A model generated the notes under the pieces. The model had not been told where the DNA came from. It was given only the letters and a program-made list of their open reading frames with translations, and ran no database searches. The position numbers were made by a program, and so were the translations under genes. 33,514 nucleotides of DNA, taken from the NCBI GenBank assembly GCA_039208045.1, contig JBCCRH010000008.1, forward strand, positions 1-33,514. The letters are read 5' to 3'. Shown here one piece after another: positions 8,835 to 16,567 of the stretch (positions are counted from its first letter, which is position 1; the number at the start of each line of letters is the position of its first letter). Origin of the DNA: JBCCRH01 sp039208045. GTDB lineage: Bacteria; Bacteroidota; Bacteroidia; Chitinophagales; Saprospiraceae.

Positions 8835-9524
8835 ATGGGTGATTACTATGGTTATATGATGGTTGCCGGCCTACTCTCTTTGGTCGGAATGTTTGTGAGC
8901 AACAGACTAAAATCAAAGTTCAAAAAATACAGCCAGATGCCGCTGCGCAGTGGCATGAGCGGCCGCGAAGTTTCCGAGGCGATGCTTCGTCACTTTGGGG
9001 TGCAAGGCGTCCAAATTGTAGAGGGCAGAGGATTCCTTACTGATCATTATAATCCACTGACTAAGACAGTGAGTTTGAGTCCTGAAGTATTTCATGGGCG
9101 TAGCGTGGCAGCAGCAGCAGTGGCAGCACATGAAGTGGGCCATGCAGTACAGCACGACCAGTCCTATAGTATGCTAAAAATGCGCTCTGCACTGGTACCC
9201 ATCGTAAATATGTCTGCTCGCGCCCAACAGTGGTTGTTGATTATTGCGTTTATGACGCTATCAACAATGCCTTCTATCATGCTAATTACTATTATTGCTT
9301 TTGCCATTACCACTTTGTTTAGCTTTATTACGCTACCTGTGGAGTTTGATGCGAGTAAGCGTGCTTTAGTATGGCTCGATAATAGTGGTGCTACTCAAGG
9401 GGCCGAGTATGATGGCGCCAAAGACGCCCTCTGGTGGGCAGCAATGACCTATGTTTCAGCTGCGTTATCCTCTTTGGTAATGCTATTGTACTTAGTAATG
9501 CGCTATGCGGGAGCCAATGACTAG
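8835..9524 (+). CDS. Membrane zinc metallopeptidase, Zn_peptidase_2 (YugP) family
   Basis: Integral-membrane protein of 229 residues, the usual size for the family. Residues 8-22 form a first hydrophobic segment. The zinc site HEVGH is at 99-103 in AAHEVGHAVQH; a second block of hydrophobic helices covers about 135-175, and a last one is near the C-terminus. The motif EFDASKRALVWL, typical of the family's third-ligand region, follows the second helix block. Peptidase activity is inferred from the HExxH-type motif; physiological substrates of the family are not established. It begins 13 bp after serS and ends 42 bp before frr, so the three are probably one transcript. Confidence 0.88.
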   Translation: MGDYYGYMMVAGLLSLVGMFVSNRLKSKFKKYSQMPLRSGMSGREVSEAMLRHFGVQGVQIVEGRGFLTDHYNPLTKTVSLSPEVFHGRSVAAAAVAAHEVGHAVQHDQSYSMLKMRSALVPIVNMSARAQQWLLIIAFMTLSTMPSIMLITIIAFAITTLFSFITLPVEFDASKRALVWLDNSGATQGAEYDGAKDALWWAAMTYVSAALSSLVMLLYLVMRYAGAND

Positions 9525-9566
9525 AGCTAACTCACAACACAAGAATAAGAATATCACAAAAAATTA

Positions 9567-10142
9567 ATGACCGATATGACTGAAGAAGATATTAGGGACG
9601 AAATAGAAATGGCTAAAATGGAAATGGATGGTACGCTGGATCACTTGAAGAATCAGTTACTAAAAATCCGTACTGGAAAAGCATCTCCTGCTATGCTTGG
9701 AGGGGTAGTGGTGCCCTACTACGGCTCGCCCACGCCACTTAACCAAGTAGCGAATGTAGCGATAGCAGATGCCCGCACGATTACCATTCAGCCCTGGGAA
9801 AAGAATATGATTGGACCTATTGAGAAAGCAATTTTTGAAGCTAATCTTGGGGTAACACCACAGAATGATGGAGAGTTGATTCGCATCAATGTGCCGCCTT
9901 TGACGGAAGATCGTCGTAAGCAGCTCGTGAAGCAAGCGAAGCAAGAGGGGGAAGATGCAAAGGTGAGCTTGAGAAATGCACGGCGTAAGATTATGGAGAT
10001 ACTAAAGAAAGCTGTGAAGGGAGGCTACCCAGAAGATGCTGGTAAGCGGAAAGAGGGAGAAGTGGATAGCCTAACGAAAGATTTTACGAACAAGATAGAC
10101 GCGTTCATTGGCGCAAAAGAAAAAGACATTATGACAGTTTAA
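9567..10142 (+). CDS. frr: Ribosome recycling factor
   Basis: Cytoplasmic factor that splits the post-termination ribosome together with EF-G. The 191 residues fit the family (about 185). The canonical segments are present in order: LLKIRTGKASPAML, YYGSPTPLNQVANV, ITIQPWEKNMIGPIEKAI, LGVTPQNDGELIRINVPPLTEDRRKQLVK, and the C-terminal three-helix-bundle return segment. The ATG at 9567 is used; a second in-frame ATG (9576) three codons in is also possible. A hairpin terminator follows 28 bp after the stop. In many bacteria frr follows pyrH; here it follows a zinc peptidase and serS. Confidence 0.97.
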   Translation: MTDMTEEDIRDEIEMAKMEMDGTLDHLKNQLLKIRTGKASPAMLGGVVVPYYGSPTPLNQVANVAIADARTITIQPWEKNMIGPIEKAIFEANLGVTPQNDGELIRINVPPLTEDRRKQLVKQAKQEGEDAKVSLRNARRKIMEILKKAVKGGYPEDAGKRKEGEVDSLTKDFTNKIDAFIGAKEKDIMTV

Positions 10143-10170
10143 GCGCACATGATAGCTAGACAATAGTCAG

Positions 10171-10208
10171 AAGGATGATAAGGTAGAGCACTTTATTATC
10201 CTTTTTAT
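10171..10208 (+). terminator. Terminator between convergent frr and the DUF1295 gene
   Basis: Arms 10171-10183 (AAGGATGATAAGG) and 10191-10203 (CTTTATTATCCTT) pair with G-U wobbles around a 7-nt loop, followed by TTTATTTT on the + strand. It serves frr and touches the stop codon of the convergent gene. Confidence 0.75.
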
Positions 10209-11089
10209 TTTCGCTGAAACCAAGGAATCCATCTGGGAATGCGGCGCTGAATCTCTGCATAATCAGTCCGCCGCTTCAGCATGCGCTTCTCAATCATTGG
10301 AATGCTAATGAAGTGAAATAAAAGCGAAATCGATACTGCTCCGATACCTACCCACCAGTAGTCGGGTCGGGCAGCCAAAGCAAAAAAGAAGAGTCCCCAC
10401 CAAAAAGCAGTTTCCCCAAAGTAGTTAGGATGTCGAGAATTAGCCCACAAACCTGTGGTGAGCGTTTCGCCAGGGCGTTTTTTGTTTTTCACAAAATGCA
10501 GCAACTGCTCGTCTGCCGTCAGCTCAATCATAATGGCGATCAAGGTAAATATGCCTGCTAAGAAATCTCCAAAATGCAGTGGATAGCCTTCCATCGTAAA
10601 GGTTGGAAATAAGGGTAGACAACCCAAAAACACTAAAACAGTCGGCATCATATGAATACCACTAAAGCTCACAAACCAATAAGCTTTGCCATGCTCCTGC
10701 TCTAAGTTGACATAGCGCCAATCCTGGTGGTGCAGCCCGGCCCAGCCCCGCGCCCAGTTGTAGGTCAAGCGAGCACCCCACAGACTGACTAGCAGTGTCA
10801 TTACTATCATCCTTACTCGATCTGCTCCACTATCCCAGCCCCAATACAATAAAAACAGCGCAATCACTATCGGCTGTACACTCCAATAAGGGTCATAAAA
10901 ACTGCTATTATTAAAAACATAGCTAAAGCCAAACATTACGATAGTACCCAAGACATCTCCAATTAGAACAGACCACCATAGGTTATATCCTAAAGAATAG
11001 GCGAAGTAGCCGCTGCCGAAGGCTGCGAGGACAGCCAAGATATAAGAAAGGGTAACCCAAAGGAAAGCAGTAGGACGCGATGTGGCCAT
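10205..11089 (-). CDS. DUF1295 family multi-pass membrane protein (steroid 5-alpha-reductase-like)
   Basis: Integral-membrane protein of 294 residues with about seven hydrophobic helices. The family is related to steroid 5-alpha-reductases and isoprenylcysteine methyltransferases, which share a C-terminal NAD(P)H- or SAM-binding helical region. Family landmarks are NNSSFYDPYWSVQPI (about 60-75), WGARLTYNWARGWAG (about 104-118), and the C-terminal signature TGLWANSRHPNYFGETAFWWG followed by PMIEKRMLKRRTDYAEIQ. The reaction is unknown. Its start lies 45 bp after the toxin-like gene on the same strand, so it may be read through from that pair. Confidence 0.88.
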   Translation of the reverse strand: MATSRPTAFLWVTLSYILAVLAAFGSGYFAYSLGYNLWWSVLIGDVLGTIVMFGFSYVFNNSSFYDPYWSVQPIVIALFLLYWGWDSGADRVRMIVMTLLVSLWGARLTYNWARGWAGLHHQDWRYVNLEQEHGKAYWFVSFSGIHMMPTVLVFLGCLPLFPTFTMEGYPLHFGDFLAGIFTLIAIMIELTADEQLLHFVKNKKRPGETLTTGLWANSRHPNYFGETAFWWGLFFFALAARPDYWWVGIGAVSISLLFHFISIPMIEKRMLKRRTDYAEIQRRIPRWIPWFQRK

Positions 11090-11134
11090 TTTTTTAGGGG
11101 CTAATATAATAAAGCTAAATTGGAGTTGAATTCT

Positions 11135-11629
11135 CTATTGTTTTATATCTGCTTCACCGTGTTGTTTTAAGATGGCATTTAGTAATTTCAAAGAATAGTA
11201 CCTTTTGTTGGAGATAAATGTCAGAAATAGTGGGCGTAGCTCACTTATTAATCCTCTTTCTTTAGCTGTTGATAAAATGCCAATAGTTCCGATACACTGT
11301 ACCCCAGCATTTTCAGCTATCGCCCTTGCTTTCTTATCATCAATTAATAAGTATTCTACTTGGAGTTCTTTGCATAAGAGTAGAGCTTCTGATTCACCAT
11401 AATCCATAATGAACGTAAGTTCATTAGAGCTAGAAATTGGGCGAACTTTATGTTCAAAATAGCGGGCAATTGGCTGAAAATAACTTGAACTAGCATCTCT
11501 CGTTAATTCTTCCCAAACAGCAGTTGGAATATAAACTTCATTGAATAGCTTATCTAAAACAGTAAGCTGACTAATGACCGCTAGTGAGAAGATTGGCCCA
11601 GTATCAGAAACAATTAGCCCTTGTTGCAT
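11135..11629 (-). CDS. PIN-like toxin, DUF3368 family
   Basis: Probable ribonuclease toxin of a type II toxin-antitoxin pair. The 164 residues show PIN-fold acidic signatures: SDTGPIFSLAVI at the N-terminus (first Asp), IPTAVWEELTRD (Glu), DYGESEALLL (Glu), and LLIDDKKARAIAENAG (Asp pair), followed by GTIGIL. This order matches DUF3368 proteins. The start ATG comes 1 nt after the antitoxin stop (TGA-G-ATG), which suggests translational coupling. PIN toxins cut RNA in a Mg2+-dependent way; the target here is unknown. The pair sits between housekeeping genes (DUF1295 gene and rpmH), as expected for a mobile accessory module, although no recombinase or direct repeats are seen. Confidence 0.85.
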   Translation of the reverse strand: MQQGLIVSDTGPIFSLAVISQLTVLDKLFNEVYIPTAVWEELTRDASSSYFQPIARYFEHKVRPISSSNELTFIMDYGESEALLLCKELQVEYLLIDDKKARAIAENAGVQCIGTIGILSTAKERGLISELRPLFLTFISNKRYYSLKLLNAILKQHGEADIKQ

Positions 11630-11630
11630 C

Positions 11631-11888
11631 TCACTTCAACTTTTGAATATCCTTCAACACATCCGCTAGTGTAAGTGTAGAGATAGGGATATTGTGTTCA
11701 GAGAGGAGATTTTCAAATTGTAAGCGTGATAATTCAGCAATTTGCGCGGCTTTGCCGATAGTAATTTTTTCCTGAAGGTATAACTGAATAGCCAAAGAAA
11801 ATTTGATCCGTCTTTTTAAATCTTCCTCGGATTCATTGAGTGTCAATAATATGTCGGAGGGGAGTTCTATATTAATGGTTTGTACCAT
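11631..11888 (-). CDS. UPF0175 family antitoxin
   Basis: Probable antitoxin and autorepressor partner of the adjacent DUF3368 protein. I take the ATG at 11888 (MVQTINIELPSDIL); an upstream TTG (11915) is in frame but adds only nine poorly conserved residues. The 85-residue product has the UPF0175 pattern. A short beta strand (TINIELP) comes first, then LKRRIKFSLAIQLYLQEKIT, then the helix-turn-helix-like GKAAQIAELSRLQFENLLSEHNIPI, and a tail ending in LADVLKDIQKLK. UPF0175 next to DUF3368 is a known type II pairing. No TAnnTTTG promoter was found for it; a 7-bp-arm palindrome lies about 70 bp upstream. Confidence 0.83.
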   Translation of the reverse strand: MVQTINIELPSDILLTLNESEEDLKRRIKFSLAIQLYLQEKITIGKAAQIAELSRLQFENLLSEHNIPISTLTLADVLKDIQKLK

Positions 11889-11955
11889 CGCTGTAATTTT
11901 TATCCAATATAACAATTTTTATGCTTCCCAAGTTCCTATAAATAGTGCTCCCTTT

Positions 11956-11972
11956 TTTGTCAATCTGACAAA
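11956..11972. promoter_or_regulatory. Palindrome overlapping the rpmH -33 element
   Basis: TTTGTCA (11956-11962), three bases, then TGACAAA (11966-11972): perfect 7-bp arms. It lies between the divergent antitoxin and rpmH genes, and its left arm begins with the TTTG that serves as the rpmH -33 element. It could be an operator for the antitoxin complex or for another regulator. Confidence 0.4.
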
Positions 11973-11987
11973 TTACCTGTACTTTTG
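11956..11987 (+). promoter_or_regulatory. rpmH promoter
   Basis: TTTG at 11956-11959, a 20-bp spacer, and TACTTTTG at 11980-11987 give a full match to the Bacteroidota -33/-7 consensus. The -7 element ends 33 bp before the rpmH ATG. Confidence 0.65.
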
Positions 11988-12020
11988 CCACTCTTTTGTG
12001 AAAAGCGAAAATTTAATATA

Positions 12021-12176
12021 ATGAAGAGAACATATCAACCATCGAAAAGAAAGCGTGTGAACAAGCACGGCTTCAGAGCGCGGATGAGTTCAAAGAACGG
12101 TCGTAAGGTATTGGCCCGTCGTAGAGCTAAAGGCCGGTTGAAGTTGACTGTTTCAGACGAGAAGGGTTCTAAGTAA
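12021..12176 (+). CDS. rpmH: 50S ribosomal protein L34
   Basis: Small basic protein of the large ribosomal subunit, 51 residues. The L34 signature is complete: MKRTYQPSKRKR, HGFRARM, then GRKVLARRRAKGR. The true start is the ATG at 12021; the longer frame upstream (from 11985) encodes nothing L34-like. The C-terminal extension LTVSDEKGSK is slightly longer than in E. coli (46 residues), which is usual in Bacteroidota. Here it is a single-gene unit with its own promoter and a following hairpin, rather than being next to dnaA or rnpA. Confidence 0.97.
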   Translation: MKRTYQPSKRKRVNKHGFRARMSSKNGRKVLARRRAKGRLKLTVSDEKGSK

Positions 12177-12180
12177 TAGT

Positions 12181-12216
12181 AAAGCGGCTGAATTGCTCAT
12201 ACAATCCAACCGCTTT
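12181..12216. terminator. Hairpin between convergent rpmH and the TPR gene
   Basis: AAAGCGG (12181-12187) pairs with CCGCTTT (12210-12216), and inner ATTG/CAAT extend the stem. It starts 4 bp after the rpmH stop. There is no strong U-run on either side, so termination efficiency is uncertain. Confidence 0.6.
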
Positions 12217-12228
12217 GCTCACGGTCTT

Positions 12229-14028
12229 CTACTGTATATTATCACCTCTTAGTATGCGGTAGCGCTTCCTAGCCTCTACAGCTAGTGTACTACCAGAAAA
12301 GTCTATAAATAAGGTTTCATAAAGCGCTTTGGCTTTTTCAATATCTCCCAGTTGTTGCTCATAAAGGCCAGCTAGGTCATACATGGCGTTGTCAGCCCTT
12401 ATCTCTTCCATATGCTCATCAATAATCTTTTGATACATTTCAGCTGCCTTATTAAAGTCTCTTAGCTTGGTGTAAATCTGAGCTTTTAAATAGAGCACAT
12501 CATCATCCAAGGAGTGCTCGGGAAACTGCGCTTGTAGCGAGTCCATTTTTTCGAAGGCACTGTCAAATTGATTTTGAAAAACCTTCATTTCAGCCTCCGA
12601 ATACATCGTCAATGCAGTGGCTGTAGAATCTAAACCCAGATTGTCTAAAATGAAAATGGATAAATCAAGGGCATCATTGGCAATCAATTTGGAGGTAGAA
12701 GCCTTCAGAATATTAAACTGCGCTTGCGCCCATTGGAAATCAGCATTGAAGTAAGAAAGCTTAGCATTGCGATAACGCGCCTCGTGCCCCAAGATATCGT
12801 CCTTAAACGCTTTATCTACTTGCGAATATAGAAGTGTTGATTCCCAGATTTCCCCTTGCATTAGGTAGAAATCCCCTAGGCTAAGCTTCCCCTGCGCCAA
12901 GATGAAGCGATCAATATTCGGATATTCGATCATCTCTGCGAGTAAGCCAATCGCCTTGTCTATATTCTGTAGGTAAAATGCCTCTAGATCTGCCAACTCT
13001 GCAATAATGCTAGCCGTTACTTTTGAGCGGCCAAACTCATCCAAAAAGCTTTCATATTGCTGCTCTAAGATCAGCAGATCCTCATTGGTATAGTCATATC
13101 CAGCAACTAACTTATTTCTGCGACAGCGCAGGGCCTCTCGTTTGGCGTCGATGTAGAAGGTCGATGCGTTGCCCTTTTTCTCAATAATATACTCATAGGC
13201 TTGAATAGCAGCATCATAGTCCTTGTCGTTGGCTGCAATTTCTGCAATCCGATAAACACGATTTCCATTTTCTTTGAACCTCCTATCCAAGGCACGCACC
13301 TGCCGGAACGCATTTTTGTAATCTTTACGTTGGATAAAAACCCACGTTAGCAACTCAGGATACTCTAGGTTGGAGTCGTCATCCTGCATGCGCATGTAGA
13401 GCTGTTTTTGGAGCTCTTCATAGTCTTCTTCCAAAAGGTAGCGCTGAAAAATCGTCTTTAGGTTGGCGATGCGACCAGGGTTTGCCACCAAACTATTTAG
13501 GTAATTATCAATCATTTTTGGCGTCTCTCCTTTTCTACGGTATAAGTCCCCCAGGTTATAGGCGAAGGTCTCATCGTCCTTCAGCAACTTAGCACCTTGT
13601 TCGTAGGTAGCAATGGCCAGATCGTATTTGGTTAGATTGATAAACGCATTCGCCAATCGAGTAATGCGATATTTGTCAGGCGGGAGTTGGTCAATCGCTT
13701 TTTGGTATTGCTGGGCGGCTTCTTCGTCTCGGTATTGCTGTTCGAGTAGTTTGCCGAAGGTGACGTAGAGATTGACATTTTGTGGATTGCGCTTCAATTG
13801 CTTCTTAATGGCACTTTCGCAATTTTCATAATCTTCGAGGGCCAGTAAGCAATCAATATATCGATCAAAATAGAAGTCATTCCTTTTATTTTGTTCATAT
13901 AGTTTCTGATATAGGCTAGCTGCTTTTTCGTATTCGCCGTCGCGAAAATATTGCTGTGCTAAACGGGCATTTTGGCTAAATGCCAAGGTGGAGATAAAAA
14001 GTCCAAGGAACAACAAAACCACTCGCAT
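12229..14028 (-). CDS. Exported tetratricopeptide-repeat protein
   Basis: 599-residue periplasmic or outer-membrane-associated scaffold. Residues 1-18 are a signal peptide (MRVVLLFLGLFISTLAFS). The rest is almost all TPR helix pairs with the G/A-Y-A pattern. Examples are AQQYFRDGEYEKAASLYQKL (about 23-42), GKLLEQQYRDEEAAQQYQKA, YNLGDLYRRKGETPKMI, AEIAANDKDYDAAIQAYEYI and AEMYQKIIDEH near the C-terminus. No enzymatic domain is visible. Such large TPR proteins are conserved in Bacteroidota and some serve in gliding or secretion complexes; I cannot assign this one. A -7-like element lies 85-92 bp upstream. It converges with rpmH. Confidence 0.85.
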   Translation of the reverse strand: MRVVLLFLGLFISTLAFSQNARLAQQYFRDGEYEKAASLYQKLYEQNKRNDFYFDRYIDCLLALEDYENCESAIKKQLKRNPQNVNLYVTFGKLLEQQYRDEEAAQQYQKAIDQLPPDKYRITRLANAFINLTKYDLAIATYEQGAKLLKDDETFAYNLGDLYRRKGETPKMIDNYLNSLVANPGRIANLKTIFQRYLLEEDYEELQKQLYMRMQDDDSNLEYPELLTWVFIQRKDYKNAFRQVRALDRRFKENGNRVYRIAEIAANDKDYDAAIQAYEYIIEKKGNASTFYIDAKREALRCRRNKLVAGYDYTNEDLLILEQQYESFLDEFGRSKVTASIIAELADLEAFYLQNIDKAIGLLAEMIEYPNIDRFILAQGKLSLGDFYLMQGEIWESTLLYSQVDKAFKDDILGHEARYRNAKLSYFNADFQWAQAQFNILKASTSKLIANDALDLSIFILDNLGLDSTATALTMYSEAEMKVFQNQFDSAFEKMDSLQAQFPEHSLDDDVLYLKAQIYTKLRDFNKAAEMYQKIIDEHMEEIRADNAMYDLAGLYEQQLGDIEKAKALYETLFIDFSGSTLAVEARKRYRILRGDNIQ

Positions 14029-14112
14029 CTCTGTACATTTTTTACTGAAAATACATTATTCTCTATACGTACTATAAAGAACGTAACTAATTTTGGAAAG
14101 TTGCTTATTCTA

Positions 14113-14120
14113 CAAATGTA
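14113..14120 (-). promoter_or_regulatory. Possible -7 element for the TPR gene
   Basis: On the minus strand TACATTTG matches TAnnTTTG. The nearest TTG upstream is 25 bp away, longer than usual. The next gene upstream ends at 14177, so a promoter in this gap is plausible. Confidence 0.35.
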
Positions 14121-14176
14121 AGAGTAGGCTAAGGGCTAAATTTTACAAGAACATGCACTCGAACTAATAAGTAGGA

Positions 14177-14710
14177 CTATTTACATTTTTTTCGGTTATT
14201 CTCATTCGCATAAAAATCAAGTTTTTTAGTCCAATTGTATTTAATTGGAATGCTATCTGAAGAAATAGGGTTGTATATCATTTTTATTAATTCATTCGTA
14301 TTGGCGAACTTCCCATTTTCATCGAGTCTTATCAGACCACTTTCCCTTTTTCTTATTATTGTCCCATTTTCTACTCTAAGATAGATTTCATCCCCACAAT
14401 CTTGGGTGTATGACTTAACGAGGGCCATATTAGTAGAGAGGAATACCGTTTTATCTATTTTGCATTCAATGCTGCTCTTCTGTTTGTTAAGTACATATGT
14501 TCCTAATTGATATTGAGGTACTGACCCTAATACAGAAAAATCAATGATTCTAATCGTATCATCTTTAAATTCTAGAATTGATTTTTTGCATGTAAATGGA
14601 AATTTATTTTCGACATCTTCCCAATAAAATAGTTGGTCATTAAGATCAACAGGTTGAGGTGAGTAATAAGAACTCGTCAATAATAATATCCAGAAGTAGA
14701 TTGGATTCAT
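14177..14710 (-). CDS. Hypothetical exported protein
   Basis: 177 residues, not recognised. The N-terminus MNPIYFWILLLTSSYYS looks like a signal or anchor segment. The remainder is beta-rich with alternating charged and hydrophobic residues (ILEFKDDTIRIIDFSVLGS, TYVLNKQKSSIECKIDKTV) and two clusters of cysteines (FTCKK, IECK, QDCGDE). The sequence ends in an Asn/Lys-rich tail. Base composition is more AT-rich than its neighbours, which may hint at recent acquisition or weak constraint. It lies between the tonB terminator and the TPR gene on the same strand. No promoter recognised. The ORF is long enough and has a signal-like start, so it is probably real. Confidence 0.6.
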   Translation of the reverse strand: MNPIYFWILLLTSSYYSPQPVDLNDQLFYWEDVENKFPFTCKKSILEFKDDTIRIIDFSVLGSVPQYQLGTYVLNKQKSSIECKIDKTVFLSTNMALVKSYTQDCGDEIYLRVENGTIIRKRESGLIRLDENGKFANTNELIKMIYNPISSDSIPIKYNWTKKLDFYANENNRKKCK

Positions 14711-14749
14711 TTTTGTCTGATTAGAGAGTTGGCAACGATTTCTATAAAT

Positions 14750-14789
14750 ATAAAAACAAAACGGCTAACCCCTCGCAGGATTAGCCGTT
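14750..14789 (-). terminator. tonB intrinsic terminator
   Basis: AACGGCTAA (14760-14768) and TTAGCCGTT (14781-14789) form a perfect 9-bp stem; read on the minus strand it is followed by TTGTTTTTA. It lies 27 bp past the tonB stop. Confidence 0.85.
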
Positions 14790-14816
14790 CCAGAATAAAT
14801 TATCGATTAGATAATA

Positions 14817-15737
14817 TTATTCCAAGCGGAATTTCACCGGTAGGTTGAACTGTACTTTTACAGGGCGGCCACGCTGCTTACCAGGCGTCCACTTTAGACC
14901 TTTCGTATTCATCAATTCAACTACACGTAGTGCTTCTTGGCCACACTGTGCCCCGATGTCACGCACTACTTTTGCCGCTTCGATAGAGCCGTCTTTTTCT
15001 ACAACAAACTGAATAACCACAGTACCTTCTACGCCATTTTCACGAGCGATTGCTGGGTATTTGATGTTTTTGTAAACGAACTCTAGCATTTTCTTGTCGG
15101 CACAAGCTTTTTTCTCCTTGTCTCCACCAGCTAGGTTTTCACAACCTGGGAAACGAGGCATCTGCTCTACCACCTTGAAAATCTCTTCCACCTTTGGCTT
15201 TGGTGGTGGTGGTGGCGGAGGAGGTGGCGGTGGTGGTGGTGCTTCCACTTCTGGTGGTGCTTCCACTACCGATTCTTCTTCTACCGACTGGTCAACGAAC
15301 TCCGGTTCGTCTTCTTCCAGAATTTCTTCCTCTGGTACCTCTTCAATCACCGGTGGTGGTGGTGGCGGAGGTGGCGGAGGGGGTTCGGCTGTACGAGGTG
15401 GTTCAATTTCGATGTCTTCTTCATATTCCAGCGCATCGTCTGGAATGAAAACTTCGTCCTCATACTGGGTCCAGCTAAAAGCTAGTACAATTAAACCAAG
15501 AGAAACCACCAAACCAAGACGAAGGAATATACCGCTGAGGCTAAATGCATCAGCTTCCGGATATTTGTTTCGCCCCATTAGCGGTGATTTGCCAGGTTTG
15601 CTTGCATACTTTTCAGCTAGATTTGCCTTGGAGGCCTGCGCAAAGCGGTTACGCATAATAAAGATCAAAGCAAGAACTCCTGCTAGGATCGCTATCATAA
15701 GAATCGCTAATGGCGTGCCAGGAATAGAAATGTCCAT
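14817..15737 (-). CDS. tonB: Energy transducer TonB
   Basis: Couples the inner-membrane proton gradient (via ExbB/ExbD) to outer-membrane TonB-dependent transporters. 306 residues. Two hydrophobic segments are present: about 9-28 and about 69-88; the second (FLRLGLVVSLGLIVLAFSW) matches the usual Bacteroidota TonB anchor, so the first is an N-terminal extra. A periplasm-spanning region follows with runs of 11 prolines (119-129) and 13 prolines (167-179) separated by Glu-rich stretches. The C-terminal TonB domain spans about 215-306 (KNIKYPAIARENGVEGTV, VVEKDGSIEAAKVVRDIG, WTPGKQRGRPVKVQFNLPV). Three cysteines (FPGCE, ACADKK, AQCGQE) could form disulfides. It is the last gene of a gcvH-VanZ-tonB run, 11 bp after the VanZ-like gene, with its own terminator. 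Confidence 0.95.
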   Translation of the reverse strand: MDISIPGTPLAILMIAILAGVLALIFIMRNRFAQASKANLAEKYASKPGKSPLMGRNKYPEADAFSLSGIFLRLGLVVSLGLIVLAFSWTQYEDEVFIPDDALEYEEDIEIEPPRTAEPPPPPPPPPPPVIEEVPEEEILEEDEPEFVDQSVEEESVVEAPPEVEAPPPPPPPPPPPPPKPKVEEIFKVVEQMPRFPGCENLAGGDKEKKACADKKMLEFVYKNIKYPAIARENGVEGTVVIQFVVEKDGSIEAAKVVRDIGAQCGQEALRVVELMNTKGLKWTPGKQRGRPVKVQFNLPVKFRLE

Positions 15738-15748
15738 ACTGACAAATT

Positions 15749-16099
15749 TTACTTAAAAATAAACAATACAAGTAAGCTGATCAAAACGCCAATAATATTA
15801 GCAATAATGTCATAAACTTCAAAATGACGGGAACTGAAAAACGCATATTGTGCCCATTCCATCACTATTCCCCACGCTACACTACCTATTACTCCCCAAA
15901 AAATAGTTTTGGTGTTAAGCCATCCTTGCTTGGCACATCCCCATATCCATAGGGCATTGAGTATAAAATAGACTCCCATGTGAGCCAATTTATCGGTAGC
16001 AAGCAAGTTGAGCTGCATGTCTGGCAGTCGATCTGCGGGCATCAGTGACAACACACCAATAATAATCGCCCAAAGCAGCACTGGCCAAAAGTATTTCAA
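15749..16099 (-). CDS. VanZ-like small membrane protein, TTG start
   Basis: 116-residue protein with four predicted membrane helices: residues 3-20, about 40-56, 67-85 and 95-115. VanZ-type features are the early LMPADRLP after helix 1, DKLAHMGVYFILNALW, and the Glu in GIVMEWAQYAFFSSRHFEVYDIIANIIGV. The only start that retains helix 1 is a TTG at 16099, since a stop codon lies four codons upstream in frame. The role is unknown for most of the family; VanZ itself modestly raises teicoplanin resistance. It lies between gcvH and tonB, an order I recall from other Bacteroidota. Confidence 0.82.
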   Translation of the reverse strand: MKYFWPVLLWAIIIGVLSLMPADRLPDMQLNLLATDKLAHMGVYFILNALWIWGCAKQGWLNTKTIFWGVIGSVAWGIVMEWAQYAFFSSRHFEVYDIIANIIGVLISLLVLFIFK

Positions 16100-16161
16100 G
16101 TTCTCTTTTTAGTTAGATGTCGATGTTTTCTTTTTTGGTGGGTCGGGGCCCAAAAAAATAG

Positions 16162-16536
16162 TTACAAGGAGCCTTCGTAAGCCCCCGCATCCATTAATTC
16201 TTCTAGCTGTGCAGGATCAGTGACTTTAACTTTTATGATCCAACCATCGCCGTAGGGCTCTTCATTGACCAATTCCGGTTGATTTTCTAGTGCTTCATTA
16301 AACTCGATAATTTCGCCACCAATGGGCATAAAAAGATCAGAAGTAGTTTTTACAGCTTCTATTGTCCCAAACACTTCTTCTCCTTCTAGCGTCTCGTCTA
16401 CGGTCTCCACTTCAACATATACAATATCACCCAGTTCGCTTTGCGCAAAGTCTGTAATGCCAATTGTTGCAATATCTCCTTCCATGCGAACCCATTCGTG
16501 TTCTTTGGTATATTTTAAATCAGTAGGGTATTCCAT
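16162..16536 (-). CDS. gcvH: Glycine cleavage system H protein
   Basis: Lipoyl carrier that shuttles the aminomethyl group of glycine between the P, T and L proteins. 124 residues from the ATG at 16536 (MEYPTDLKYTKEHEWV); the longer in-frame stretch upstream (to 16575) is not H-protein-like. The lipoylated lysine is Lys63 in GTIEAVKTTSDLFMPIGGEI, the family signature. The C-terminal part NEEPYGDGWIIKVKVTDP is typical. No gcvP or gcvT gene is in the window. It heads the gcvH-VanZ-tonB run. The long-hairpin element at 16568-16733 lies just upstream and, if a -7-like TATTTTTG at 16749-16742 is used, would be its 5' leader. Confidence 0.96.
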   Translation of the reverse strand: MEYPTDLKYTKEHEWVRMEGDIATIGITDFAQSELGDIVYVEVETVDETLEGEEVFGTIEAVKTTSDLFMPIGGEIIEFNEALENQPELVNEEPYGDGWIIKVKVTDPAQLEELMDAGAYEGSL

Positions 16537-16567
16537 TGGTCTTATAAGTTTTGAAATCAGTGAAATG

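Noticed and set aside
15094..15756. Gly/Ser-rich ORF of 220 residues on the + strand
   Set aside because: It is the antisense of tonB; the glycine runs are the complement of the proline codons.
16131..16158. TTTTTTGG / CCAAAAAA inverted repeat between gcvH and the VanZ-like gene
   Set aside because: The U-run precedes rather than follows the GC part of the stem, so it does not fit a terminator, and homopolymer arms of this kind occur by chance.
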